Below are positions 24,768 to 33,253 of a stretch of 52,485 bases of DNA, piece after piece. The DNA lies in contig JAUWIB010000101.1 of the NCBI GenBank assembly GCA_030605565.1, positions 1 to 52,485 on the forward strand, in the 5' to 3' direction. Position 1 is the first letter of the stretch. Every line of letters begins with the position of its first letter. The notes beneath the pieces are model-generated. The model did no database searches, was not told the DNA's origin, and saw only the letters and a list, made by a program, of their open reading frames with translations. The translations under genes were made by a program, and so were the position numbers. The DNA comes from a bacterium. Lineage in GTDB: Bacteria > Zixibacteria > MSB-5A5 > GN15 > FEB-12.

Positions 24768-25311
24768 GATCAGAGATATTTGGAAACAGTTTGGACATGT
24801 CCGTCCGGGCCATCGCGCTCTCCACCACCTGATGGCAGTATACCACTTGACCAGGGAGTACGGCTTCGCAAGATCATCCGATATCGCGAATTTCCTCAAT
24901 ATTTCCAAGGGTAGTGTCTCTGGTGCACTAAATGGCTTAGAAAAGGCGGGCTTCGTGGTAGCGGATCAACGGCGGCGATACCGCCTGAGCGGCAGTGGTG
25001 TCAATATCGTCAACACTGTTCTTGCAAAGAGACACATTGTGATGCAGTTCTTGTCCGAGATACTTGGATTGTCTCCCTTGGACGCCATGGCCGACGCCTG
25101 CAAGATAGAGCACTTGCTCAGCCAGCAGGCCGCCGACCGACTCACTACTCTGGTGGGTCTTCTAAAAGGTGGCTCATCATGTTCCAAAGAATTCTGGAGT
25201 GAGCTTCAGGAAGCCGCCGAGTTTTGTCAGCCCGACCAGCGGTGCGAAGGATGCTCTGCCCAATGTTGCTTTGCCATCCGGAATCCGGGATTGAAGGCGG
25301 CGGTGAGTTGA
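24760..25311 (+). CDS. DtxR/MntR-type metal-dependent regulator with a C-terminal cysteine cluster
   Basis: Residues about 15-80 are the winged helix ('SDIANFLNISKGSVSGAL', 'GLEKAGFVV', 'YRLSGSG'). Residues 85-135 are the dimerisation/metal helices of the family ('VLAKRHIVMQFLSEILGL', 'ADACKIEHLLS', with Cys114, Glu117 and His118 as likely ligands). The 183-residue protein has no SH3-like FeoA domain. Instead the C-terminus is Cys-rich: Cys141, 156, 162, 165, 169 and 170 ('CQPDQRCEGCSAQCC'), which could bind iron-sulfur or zinc. It probably senses Fe or Mn. The upstream promoter with a palindrome suggests autoregulation. No metal transporter is adjacent, so its targets lie elsewhere. Confidence 0.85.
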   Translation: MNEIRDIWKQFGHVRPGHRALHHLMAVYHLTREYGFARSSDIANFLNISKGSVSGALNGLEKAGFVVADQRRRYRLSGSGVNIVNTVLAKRHIVMQFLSEILGLSPLDAMADACKIEHLLSQQAADRLTTLVGLLKGGSSCSKEFWSELQEAAEFCQPDQRCEGCSAQCCFAIRNPGLKAAVS

Positions 25312-25675
25312 AGCAAAACCGATCCCGATATCTATCCGAACTGGACAACAGGACCAAACAGTGGATAGTAGGGTAGGTCTGTCCGCAGACCTGCCAACAA
25401 AGGCGGGTCCGAAGACGGACCCACCCTACGGATTTCTGATCCTTTATTGACGGTTGTGCCGACGCGTTTTGGGAGGAAGTGGTAGCGTTTTTGTGGGGGA
25501 AGGGCAGGTTTGTCTTCAAACCTGCCGCAACTACGCACCCAACTCTGTCATTCTGGCGAAGGCCAGAATCCAACGCGCCTCGCACTGTTCTTCGTCAGGT
25601 TCCAAGGAACCTGACCTACGGGACTGAGAACAGTCACCCACAAACGAGTTTGAGGGTGACAGCCAGTAGTAACTC
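25312..25675. repeat. 364-base gap of repeats, including the right copy of the direct repeat
   Basis: Units in order: 'ggtaggtctg...cagacctgcc' and 'ggcgggtccg...cggacccacc' at 25371-25430; the 57-base direct repeat at 25439-25495; 'ggcaggtttg...caaacctgcc' at 25503-25526; 'gtcattctggc...gccagaatcc' at 25547-25571; and the 'gtaggtcagg' palindrome at 25593-25619. No gene is seen. Confidence 0.8.
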
Positions 25676-26368
25676 CTAGGCTATCTTGCTGTTGACTGCC
25701 AAGACGAATTTCCGGGCAACGCTGAGAATCTCGCATGCATAGCCCGTCATATCTTCGTATTTCCTGGGCCATCGGTTGCGGTTTCGCGCACCTAAGTTTA
25801 TGTCCATCTCATGCGCAATCTGGTTGCGGACTTCAAAAATCGTCTTGACGAGCTTCTGATCTTGAACAATCTCCTTAGCCGTAATCGCAAAATGGGCCGC
25901 CACCTTCAAGAGTTGCTCCTTGGACTGCAGACTATCACCAGTGAGTGTCCTCAGGAGGTCATCTATCACTATTTGCCTTGGCTTACGCGACGCGAGAACT
26001 TTGGAAAGGAACTTTATATCTAAGGAATCCTTCTTGCCTGGTTCTACGTCGACTGATCCCTTCCTAATTCGACGCTCTAGAAACTTCTCGAATTCGGTGT
26101 GTGCTCCAATGTCCTTCATGATCACTTCCGGAAGGACGTCCTTTATCAGTTGCTTTGCAACAGCGTCTAGGCCAGCAGTAGCGAACAGCAACATAGCCCT
26201 CAATATGTCCTGCTCCTGATCTGTGGTTGCCCCTCTACCGATCTTGGTATCATCGAAATACGTACAAAAAGCGGTTACTGACTTTCTAGCATTCTGATAA
26301 ACAACGACCGCGTTTTTCAGTATCTTTGGACGATCTTTCATATTCAGAGGGGGGATCACAATACTCAC
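25676..26368 (-). CDS. HEPN-like protein, candidate RNase (partner of the 4-fold beta-flower gene)
   Basis: A 230-residue, mostly helical protein. Near the C-terminus, 'VRNQIAHEMDIN' contains R181-N182-x3-H186, the Rx4-6H motif that forms the active site of HEPN ribonucleases, on a helix followed by another long helix. The first 150 residues are also helical ('QEQDILRAMLLFATAGLDAVAKQL'). HEPN proteins are often RNA-cutting toxins in defence or toxin-antitoxin loci; without alignment that remains a hypothesis. GTG 26368 shares its first G with the TAG stop of the upstream gene and has a strong 'gaggag' site six bases upstream, so the two genes are coupled. Confidence 0.65.
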   Translation of the reverse strand: MSIVIPPLNMKDRPKILKNAVVVYQNARKSVTAFCTYFDDTKIGRGATTDQEQDILRAMLLFATAGLDAVAKQLIKDVLPEVIMKDIGAHTEFEKFLERRIRKGSVDVEPGKKDSLDIKFLSKVLASRKPRQIVIDDLLRTLTGDSLQSKEQLLKVAAHFAITAKEIVQDQKLVKTIFEVRNQIAHEMDINLGARNRNRWPRKYEDMTGYACEILSVARKFVLAVNSKIA

Positions 26369-26694
26369 TACTGTCTCCTCGAAAAAGCTGATAGGTCAAC
26401 GTCCGATGTGCCAGGGGGCAATGGTGAATACCCCATGAATCCAGGATTACCTGCGTAGCCCGGGTAGCCCGGATAACCAGGATAGCCAGGATAAGCCCGG
26501 TACGGAGTGTACGATTTCCTATATAAACGGGAGCCAGGATAAATGTGTCCAAGGTATTCACCGTCTACCGTGACCACCTCCTTGTCGGCCCACGGTAGCC
26601 AGCCGATCCAGTCTCCATTGGTGTCGAAGACGTAAATATCTTCAACAAAGGCGATCCATTCGCCGGATGAGTTGAATAAGTACGTAATATACAC
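26368..26694 (-). CDS. 4-fold beta-flower-like small protein with PGY-repeat tail
   Basis: About 108 residues. Short tandem strand motifs recur four times: 'YLFNSSGEWIAF', 'IYVFDTNGDWIGWL', 'VVTVDGEYLGHIY' and 'RLYRKSY'. This matches my memory of the '4-fold beta flower' proteins (name recalled, not checked). A low-complexity 'PGYPGYPGYPGY' segment and a short acidic end follow. I prefer GTG 26694, where the first strand motif begins and 'aggcgg' lies upstream; GTG 26712 would add six residues. It is coupled to the HEPN-like gene (TAGTG), so the pair is one unit. The fold is often a partner or sensor module; its role here is unknown. Confidence 0.6.
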   Translation of the reverse strand: MYITYLFNSSGEWIAFVEDIYVFDTNGDWIGWLPWADKEVVTVDGEYLGHIYPGSRLYRKSYTPYRAYPGYPGYPGYPGYAGNPGFMGYSPLPPGTSDVDLSAFSRRQ

Positions 26695-26794
26695 TAGGCC
26701 ACACCGCCTCACTTGAGATCAAGATAGACTATTTTACCAATTGAAACAACCCCAAGAGCCAGGTAACTATTATGCAAAGCCCGTTAATCCCAAT

Positions 26795-26851
26795 CGTCAG
26801 GTTCCAAGAAACCTGACCTACAAAATGTCGAAACCGCAGGGGTTTCGACCT
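26795..26851. repeat. 'gtaggtcagg' palindrome joined to a 'gtcgaaacc' palindrome
   Basis: 'gtcaggttcc-aag-aaacctgac' (26796-26820) is followed by 'gtcgaaacc...ggtttcgac' (26826-26848). The second unit recurs at 51534-51560 and, expanded, at 52107-52150. It lies between the small-protein pair and the end of topA. Confidence 0.8.
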
Positions 26852-26890
26852 ACTTTAGAATCACACTTTTTGGGGAGAACGCATCGAGGC

Positions 26891-29185
26891 TCAAGCTGTG
26901 GGTTCGGGGGTGGTTTCTTTGGATTCGACCAGTTCGTGTTTGCAGTCGGGACAGCGCAAAAACTCACCCTTCTTCTTGGAGACTTTCGCTACCATAAAAG
27001 GATGGTTGCATTCGGGGCACTTTTTCTTGACCGGTTGGTCCCAACTGGCAAAGTCACACTTGGGATACTTGGAACAACCGTAAAACAGTTTCTTGCCGCG
27101 AGTACGTTTCTCGACAATCTGTCCGTTGCAGCCGGTCTTCGGGCAATCGATACCGAGTGTGATCGCCTTGGTGCTCTTACAATCGGGGTAAGCGGAGCAA
27201 GCCAGAAAGCGTCCGAAACGTCCGACTTTCACCACCATCGGCGAGCCGCACTTTTCGCAGACTTCGTCAGTTTCCATCTGGGCTTCCTCACCCGGCAGCG
27301 GCTTGGTCGATTTGCATTCAGGATAGGCCGAGCAGGCCATGAACTTTCCATTGCGACCCCATTTGATGACCATAGGAGAACCGCACTTCTCACAAGTCTC
27401 GTCGGTTTTTTCGACCATCGAAGCCTTGATCTCTTTTTCACGCTTTTTCAGGTCGTTGATTGTCTCCATGAACGGCTCGTAGAATTCCTGGAGCACCGTC
27501 ACCCAGTCTTCGGCGCCCTCTTCAACCAGATCGAGTTCTTCTTCCATCTCGGCGGTGAAGGCGACATTGAAGACATCGGGCAGATTTTCCACCAGGGTTC
27601 GGTTAACCGTGGTGCCGAGATCGGTCGGGGCCAGCTTGCGCTCTTGCGCCTCGACGTACTTGCGGTCCTTGAGCGTGGAGATAATCGAAGCGTATGTCGA
27701 AGGTCGCCCAATACCTTCAGCCTCCAATTCCTTAACTAACATCGCCTCGGAGAAGCGGGTCGGCGGCTTGGTGAAAGCCTGGCTCGGCTTCAACTCCTTC
27801 AGCTTGAGCTGGTCTTTTTCGCTGAGTTCCGGCAGGCTTTCGACATTGTCGCCGTTACCGTTCTTGCCGTTCTCATCCGGCTCTTTGCTCTCACGATAGA
27901 GTTTCAGGAAGCCGTCGAAAGCGATCTTCTGGGCCGTGACTCGGAACAAGAACCGACCGGCTTCGATATCGACCGTCTCGACATTGAAAGTGGCCGGGCA
28001 CATCTGCGAGGCAACGAATCGATTCCAGATCAGAGAGTACAGCTTGAACTGCTGCGGCGTGAGACGTTTTTTCACCTTTGAAGGCGGTAGCGACATATAG
28101 GTGGGCCGGATAGCCTCGTGGGCATCCTGGGCCTTCTTTTTCGATCCATAGAAATTGGGCTTGGCCGGCAGATAGTTTTTGCCAAACTCCTTGCCGATAT
28201 ATTTGCGCACAGCACCCAGCGCTTCTTTCGACACCCTTGGTGAGTCGGTGCGCATATAAGTGATCAGGCCGGTAGGTCCATCCTGCCCGATTTCGATCCC
28301 TTCGTAAAGTTTCTGCGCCGTAGACATGGTAGCCTTGGGCGACAAACGGTATACACGGGCGGCATCCTGCTGCAAAGTCGAAGTGATGAACGGAGCAAAG
28401 GGGCGGCGCGTACGCTGGGATTTCTTGACCTGTGAAACCAGGTAGTCAGCGACCTTGAGCTCTTCGAGATAGCCCTTGACCTCTTTCTCAGAGGTAATAG
28501 TGATCTTTTTGGGACCTTTTTCGGTCGGTCGGACAACCGTCTTGCCGTCGATCTGATAAAGTCGCGCTGTGAACTTCTCATTCTTGCCGGCGATCAGATC
28601 GGCCGCAATCTGCCAATACTCTTGCGGTTTGAAAGCCTGAATCTCGGCCTCACGCTCGCACACCAGACGCAACGCTACCGATTGCACACGCCCGGCTGAG
28701 AGATTATAGGCAACCGTTTTCCACAAGAACGGCGATACCGTATAACCAACGATCCGATCCAACACCCGCCGCGCCTGCTGGGCGTTCACCAGATTCATGT
28801 TGATCTCGCGCGGGTTGTTGATCGCCTCAAGCACGGCCGATTCGGTGATCTCGTTGAAGGTCACCCGTACGAGTTGAGCGCCACCGTTGGCGATGCTGTT
28901 GGCGATGTGCCAGGCGATAGCCTCGCCTTCACGGTCCGGATCGGGAGCCAAATACACGGTAGTGGCTTTGCGAGCAGCCTTTTTCAGCGCGCTGATTACT
29001 TTCTCTTTGCCCTTGATTACCTGATAGTCCGGCTTGAATCCGTTTTTGACATCAATTCCGATCCTGGACTTGGGCAGGTCGATGATATGCCCGATCGTGG
29101 CCATTATCTCGTAATCCTTCCCCAGAAAGCGACTGAGGGTACGTGTCTTGGCGGGTGACTCGACTATGACTAAATTCTTTGGCAT
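26891..29185 (-). CDS. topA: DNA topoisomerase I
   Basis: Type IA topoisomerase that relaxes negative supercoils. The TOPRIM domain opens 'NLVIVESPAKTRTLSRFLG' and has the acidic 'APDPDREGEAIAWHI'. The active-site Tyr310 is in 'GLITYMRTDS'. The C-terminus carries four zinc-ribbon repeats: two near-identical 'CEKCGSPMV...CSAYPxC' units, then a third and a fourth ending 'CPDCKHEL'. At 764 residues it is normal. ATG 29185 fits the family N-terminus. It lies downstream of rpoZ, gmk and yicC in the same direction. Confidence 0.97.
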   Translation of the reverse strand: MPKNLVIVESPAKTRTLSRFLGKDYEIMATIGHIIDLPKSRIGIDVKNGFKPDYQVIKGKEKVISALKKAARKATTVYLAPDPDREGEAIAWHIANSIANGGAQLVRVTFNEITESAVLEAINNPREINMNLVNAQQARRVLDRIVGYTVSPFLWKTVAYNLSAGRVQSVALRLVCEREAEIQAFKPQEYWQIAADLIAGKNEKFTARLYQIDGKTVVRPTEKGPKKITITSEKEVKGYLEELKVADYLVSQVKKSQRTRRPFAPFITSTLQQDAARVYRLSPKATMSTAQKLYEGIEIGQDGPTGLITYMRTDSPRVSKEALGAVRKYIGKEFGKNYLPAKPNFYGSKKKAQDAHEAIRPTYMSLPPSKVKKRLTPQQFKLYSLIWNRFVASQMCPATFNVETVDIEAGRFLFRVTAQKIAFDGFLKLYRESKEPDENGKNGNGDNVESLPELSEKDQLKLKELKPSQAFTKPPTRFSEAMLVKELEAEGIGRPSTYASIISTLKDRKYVEAQERKLAPTDLGTTVNRTLVENLPDVFNVAFTAEMEEELDLVEEGAEDWVTVLQEFYEPFMETINDLKKREKEIKASMVEKTDETCEKCGSPMVIKWGRNGKFMACSAYPECKSTKPLPGEEAQMETDEVCEKCGSPMVVKVGRFGRFLACSAYPDCKSTKAITLGIDCPKTGCNGQIVEKRTRGKKLFYGCSKYPKCDFASWDQPVKKKCPECNHPFMVAKVSKKKGEFLRCPDCKHELVESKETTPEPTA

Positions 29186-29220
29186 GTTCTCAACTGTGTA
29201 AACGAACTACGCTTACCTTA

Positions 29221-29448
29221 TTACATCGTGTCCGGACGCTTAAACTTTACTCTTCCATCCAAAACATCTTTGAGAGCCACAGCAGTAATCTTGCGCGTTT
29301 CAAGGTCGACCGACGGGTCTTCGCCCAAGAGCTCAAGCTGCGCCAGGCGTTTGGTGTTCAATATCCTGGCATGTTGCGAGGAAACTATAACCGCTTCGTA
29401 AACGTTTAGCCCTAACTCCGGCAAACCTTCGACAGTGTGAATGGGCAT
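29221..29448 (-). CDS. rpoZ: RNA polymerase omega subunit
   Basis: The 75-residue protein contains the omega core: 'EAVIVSSQHARILNTKRLAQ', 'ITAVALKDVLDGRVKF'. Omega stabilises the beta' subunit. The N-terminus is a little diverged from textbook examples, as expected outside Proteobacteria. 'aggag' lies six bases before ATG 29448. Its position directly after gmk is a widely conserved arrangement and supports the call. Confidence 0.9.
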   Translation of the reverse strand: MPIHTVEGLPELGLNVYEAVIVSSQHARILNTKRLAQLELLGEDPSVDLETRKITAVALKDVLDGRVKFKRPDTM

Positions 29449-29476
29449 TCAAAACTCCTATTCAAAAGCTATAATG

Positions 29477-30136
29477 TTAACTAAGTTGTTTTAGCAAATG
29501 TTCCGCGTTAAAGTTCTCCGTGCGACAAGAATGGGCCTCGATAATGGTCCGCACCTGCCGCACCGCTTTGCTAAGCTCGTCATTCACAACGGCATACTCA
29601 AAGCGTTGAAAAAGTTTCATTTCCTCCCTGGCGTTATCGTAGCGCACCCTAAGCTGCGCCTTTGTTTCCGTGCCACGCTGTCTCAGCCGTTGTCTCAGGG
29701 CCTTGATCGATGGCGGCAGGATGAAGATAGTGACGGCCTGGGGGTATACCTTCTTTAGCCGCTGGGCGCCCTTGACATCGACATCCAGAAGGATCACGCC
29801 ACCCTTGTTGAGCACCTGTTCCAGGGGCTGCCGAGGAGTTCCATAACGATAGAGGTGAACCTTGAATTGCTCGGCGAAGAAGTCGTCCTTTGCCAGGTGT
29901 GCGAACTGCTGTTCATCGACGAAGTAATACTCCCGGCCATTCCGTTCGCCGGGTCGCCTGGCGCGCGTGGTATAGGATATCGAAAACCGCCAGCCCCGAC
30001 GTTTACGCAGCGGTGTCAGCAGACGTCTGCAGATCGAAGTCTTTCCGCCACCGGAGGGGGAGGAAATGATCACAATCCTGCCCGGCTTCTCAAACGACTG
30101 GGTCCGCCCCGATCTGTCTCGATGGCTCTTATTCAA
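29477..30136 (-). CDS. gmk: Guanylate kinase
   Basis: Phosphorylates GMP and dGMP. The P-loop is 'IISSPSGGGKTSICRRL', and the GMP-binding segment is 'SISYTTRARRPGERNGREYYFVD' in its usual place (quoted core 'YTTRARRPGERNGREY'). 'VILLDVDVKGAQRLKK' and the lid follow. The 219 residues from TTG 30136 include an N-terminal extension of about 17 residues; the start overlaps the yicC stop by eight bases and has a poor ribosome site, so expression probably depends on translation of yicC. Confidence 0.94.
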   Translation of the reverse strand: MNKSHRDRSGRTQSFEKPGRIVIISSPSGGGKTSICRRLLTPLRKRRGWRFSISYTTRARRPGERNGREYYFVDEQQFAHLAKDDFFAEQFKVHLYRYGTPRQPLEQVLNKGGVILLDVDVKGAQRLKKVYPQAVTIFILPPSIKALRQRLRQRGTETKAQLRVRYDNAREEMKLFQRFEYAVVNDELSKAVRQVRTIIEAHSCRTENFNAEHLLKQLS

Positions 30137-31004
30137 CGTTCTGAACCAACTCCCGAAGTTTCTCCACCTCGTCTTTGACAGCTATAGCCGCCCGGGTAAT
30201 TTTGATGTCCGAAGTCTTGGAACCAACCGTGTTGGCTTCGCGATTCATCTCCTGGAGGATGAAGTTGATGGTCTTGCCGATTGAACCCTTCAGTTTCATA
30301 GTGGCTCGAAACTGGTCGATATGGCTGACCATCCGAGTGCATTCTTCAGTAATGTCGGCCTTCTCGGCGAAGATGGCGATCTCTTCCTCCAGTCGGACTG
30401 GGTCTCCAACGGGCCGCGCTAACATATCCTCGAGACGTTCGGCCAGCCTCGTCCGGAACAATTGCACTGCCTGAGGCGTCAATACTGTGATCTCGCGGTT
30501 CAGGCGACTGATAGTTTTGAGGCGGGCAGCCATATCGCGGGCCATCGCCTGACCCTCTTTGCGCCGCATGGCGATTAGTTGGGTCAAGGCCTTCTGAATC
30601 GATCGCTCCAGCGGTGGCCAGAATCGGTCGGGATCGAGGCTGGTCTGGTCTGGGGCACTGGTTTCCGGAAGCAGCAGCAAATCGCTCAGCTTTATGTCAT
30701 CCTTCAGCTTAAGTTCTCTTTTCAAGGCTGTCAACTGACGGTAGTAGGAGACGGCTGCCGGGTAGTTGATAGGGTACTTCTCGGGCGTACCTTCCGGCAT
30801 TTCGTAGTTGACGAAAAGATGCACCTTGCCACGCTTCAATTGGCCGTTAATCAGCTTGCGCACTTTCGGCTCCAGGGCAAAAAGGGAACGGGGCAGCCGC
30901 ACCGATAGCTCCAGAAAGCGATTGTTTACGCTCGCCATTTCAGTGGTGAATTTCCCGATTTTCGTGGTCAATTCGGCTCGGCCGAATCCTGTCATTGAGT
31001 TCAC
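30129..31004 (-). CDS. yicC: YicC-family endoribonuclease
   Basis: The 291-residue protein has the family ends: N-terminal 'MNSMTGFGRAE' with 'ASVNNRFLELSVRLPR', and C-terminal 'KETNFI'-like block, here 'GKTINFILQEMNREANT'. YicC proteins are RNA-cutting enzymes that affect stress regulation and small RNA decay. GTG 31004 has 'gggag' six bases upstream. The order yicC-gmk-rpoZ is conserved across many bacteria. Confidence 0.94.
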   Translation of the reverse strand: MNSMTGFGRAELTTKIGKFTTEMASVNNRFLELSVRLPRSLFALEPKVRKLINGQLKRGKVHLFVNYEMPEGTPEKYPINYPAAVSYYRQLTALKRELKLKDDIKLSDLLLLPETSAPDQTSLDPDRFWPPLERSIQKALTQLIAMRRKEGQAMARDMAARLKTISRLNREITVLTPQAVQLFRTRLAERLEDMLARPVGDPVRLEEEIAIFAEKADITEECTRMVSHIDQFRATMKLKGSIGKTINFILQEMNREANTVGSKTSDIKITRAAIAVKDEVEKLRELVQNVE

Positions 31005-31076
31005 AAGCTACTCCCAGTCAACTGAATTGCGGTCAAAAATAGAGACCTGCCGCCGTTTGTCAACCGTTATTAGCAG

Positions 31077-31796
31077 TTATGACCGAGTTTTGGAGTGTTT
31101 CCTGGTTCGAAGTGACAACTCTATATCGATCATCGGCCCGGTCGGAGTCTGCCTTAGTACCGGCTCAGAGATGCCGGCCAGTCGTTTCAGGCTCGATTCG
31201 ATACGTTCGGCCGAGCGCCGGATCATAGTTATTTTGCGGGTAACGTCAGGGTTGTGCTTCTTGCGGTCATTCAGAATCAACTCAGATATACTCAGGATGG
31301 CCATGAGGGGATTGTTAATTTCGTGTGACAGAGTGCCGGTGGTAGTTCGAATCAACTCGGCCTGGGTTTCAGTTGCACTGTCGCTAAGTCCGATCCAGTC
31401 GAGTGACCGGTCGGCGGAATCGAGAAGCACTTCTTCGATTACGGTTGTTACCGTTTTTTGGAACCCATTGTCTCTGATCAGGCAGTGTACGGAATTCAGC
31501 GAGTCGAATTGCCTGGCGCAGGATTCGTCCCCGGAAGGCATGGACACAATTACCGGCATGTCGGCAGCCAGGTGTCCGATGTTCAAAACGAGTTCATAGT
31601 AGCAGGGGTCGTTGTTTTCCAGGTGAAGGACAGCCAGGTCGAAATAGCGATTACGCAGTGTTTGCAGTACCAGGGTCGGTTCGCATCCGGAAATCCGGCA
31701 ACCTTTGAACAACTCCTTGATTTCTCTCGACAGGGACTTGGCGCCATCACGGTCAGCGCTTATCAAAAGAATGGCCAGTCTTGAATCCAATATCAC
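31077..31796 (-). CDS. Degenerate receiver plus isolated H-box (DHp) protein, no ATPase domain
   Basis: A 239-residue protein. The first 120 residues have a receiver-like fold ('LAILLISADRDGAKSL', 'FDLAVLHLENNDPCYY', 'MPVIVSMPSG'), but the phospho-acceptor Asp is replaced by His in 'VLHLEN'. The rest is a DHp helical pair with an intact H-box 'GTLSHEINNPLMAILSISEL'. No HATPase_c domain follows. GTG 31796 makes a GTGA overlap with the PAS gene stop and has 'agga' six bases upstream; a GTG at 31832 is less likely. It appears to be a phosphotransfer or dimerisation partner for a kinase encoded elsewhere. It is the last gene of the coupled set 36459-31077. Confidence 0.8.
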   Translation of the reverse strand: MILDSRLAILLISADRDGAKSLSREIKELFKGCRISGCEPTLVLQTLRNRYFDLAVLHLENNDPCYYELVLNIGHLAADMPVIVSMPSGDESCARQFDSLNSVHCLIRDNGFQKTVTTVIEEVLLDSADRSLDWIGLSDSATETQAELIRTTTGTLSHEINNPLMAILSISELILNDRKKHNPDVTRKITMIRRSAERIESSLKRLAGISEPVLRQTPTGPMIDIELSLRTRKHSKTRS

Positions 31797-33250
31797 TCCG
31801 ATTCCTGCGATGATGACGACAGTGGCAGGCAACTGGCGTCCAGTTGTTGGTGAAGGGTGCGAGCGGTGTCGTGAAGACGACCCAACCCGAGATCGTCCAG
31901 CCTGCCTACCTGTTGACGGTAGTCGCTGCTCAGTAGTTCAGCGGTGGTGGTGAGTTTGTCCACGGTCGGCTTCAGATCATCGATAAGCCTCGACATAGCA
32001 TCTTGCCTCTCGGGATTGTCTGTTGGCCCGGCTTCACCGGGTGACTTGCGCATCAGCACCCAGCAGGCACTGTGGTCCGCAACATCATCCGACAACCGCA
32101 TAACAACCAGCAGGCAGTTCTCTCCGGACGGCAGGGTCACCTCGACACGGCGTTCGCCGCTTTCATCAGTTGGGCGACGGTCGAGCAGGGCGGCCAAACC
32201 AGCATTCTCTCCATCCTCCAGCAGACTCACGAAGTCATGACAGGTCTCGCCCAGACTGACCTCTCCGAGCATATCCGCCAACGCTGGATTGTAGCCGATT
32301 ATCCGGCCGGCCGCATCGGTCAGGAAAGCGCCGATACCCAGCGATGATAGAAAGCCGATAGTGAATTGCACGTTGATGTCGCGACCATCGGTCTCAGTCG
32401 TGTCGGGTCGTTTGTTGAACAAGTGTCCAACCAGTCGTTTGGCCAAGCAGGCGCGCATGACTGCCTGCTGTTGAGCATCCGAGGCCATGATCGGGTCGAA
32501 GATAAACCGCAGCAGACAGACATCATCCTCGACTGATACCGGGGTGATATATTCCGGCGGCGCTACACCGTCGGTGTCAATAGCCGTGCGGGCGTTGTCG
32601 GGATCGGTAAAGGCATACTCCTCATCGGTGAGAGCCACTCGCTGGTGCAGGTCGTTCACCGCTGGTATGGAATCGAATACAAACGGCGAGTCGCTGTCTC
32701 TTCCGGCCCCGGCTCGGGGCTCCAGATGGTCCCCGGCGATAAGATAGATCGCCATCTGCTCGGCGGCCGCGAATTCCCGGAGCAGCCCGGCCAACTGTCG
32801 GTAGCGAGCGGTCGGCTCCAGCGCCAAACAGCGCTCGATAAACTCGTCGGCGCCAAGCTCGGTCTCAATATCGCCGGTCGTCCGGACCTGGCTGCTGTGG
32901 GGTTTCAGAATCAACTGATAGTTGACCGGATTACCGCTGTTAAAACAGAGTGAGATGGTCGCATCGACCGGCAGTTGGCGGCCGTTTTTGGAGATCAAAG
33001 TGAGCGGAGCATAGTCGAAGTGCGTTTCGTAATGATTCCGCACGGTCAGGATATGGTCGATAACATCCTGCGAGGACCGATCCAAGACATCGGTTATTGG
33101 TTTGCCGAACAGTTCCTCTCGCGGACGACCCAGAAGCGTTTCCGTCTCATCATCGACAAAGACAAAACGCCCCCTCAGATCGATCTTACACTCGGCACAA
33201 CGGCACAACCCAACGGGTGGGACAGCGCTCCTGGTGGTCATCAGGCTCAC
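31793..33250 (-). CDS. Two-PAS sensory protein with a histidine-less DHp-like tail
   Basis: A 485-residue soluble protein. The first PAS domain is near residues 20-120 ('FVFVDDETETLLGRPREELFGK'), with a preceding 'CRCAEC' that may bind a metal or thiol. The middle (130-290) is a helical/GAF-like region of uncertain type. A second PAS lies near 305-410 ('IGAFLTDAAGRIIGYNPALADMLG'). The last 60 residues ('AMSRLIDDLKPTVDKLTTTAELL') resemble a kinase dimerisation helix, but the H-box His is Arg. No ATPase domain follows. Its stop overlaps the next gene (GTGA). Start GTG 33250 is three bases after the protease gene; ATG 33241 is an alternative. Confidence 0.7.
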   Translation of the reverse strand: MSLMTTRSAVPPVGLCRCAECKIDLRGRFVFVDDETETLLGRPREELFGKPITDVLDRSSQDVIDHILTVRNHYETHFDYAPLTLISKNGRQLPVDATISLCFNSGNPVNYQLILKPHSSQVRTTGDIETELGADEFIERCLALEPTARYRQLAGLLREFAAAEQMAIYLIAGDHLEPRAGAGRDSDSPFVFDSIPAVNDLHQRVALTDEEYAFTDPDNARTAIDTDGVAPPEYITPVSVEDDVCLLRFIFDPIMASDAQQQAVMRACLAKRLVGHLFNKRPDTTETDGRDINVQFTIGFLSSLGIGAFLTDAAGRIIGYNPALADMLGEVSLGETCHDFVSLLEDGENAGLAALLDRRPTDESGERRVEVTLPSGENCLLVVMRLSDDVADHSACWVLMRKSPGEAGPTDNPERQDAMSRLIDDLKPTVDKLTTTAELLSSDYRQQVGRLDDLGLGRLHDTARTLHQQLDASCLPLSSSSQESE

Positions 33251-33253
33251 ATC

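Noticed and set aside
26741-27739. Plus-strand frame of 332 codons opposite topA
   Set aside because: Starts in repeats and then shadows the zinc-ribbon region of topA.
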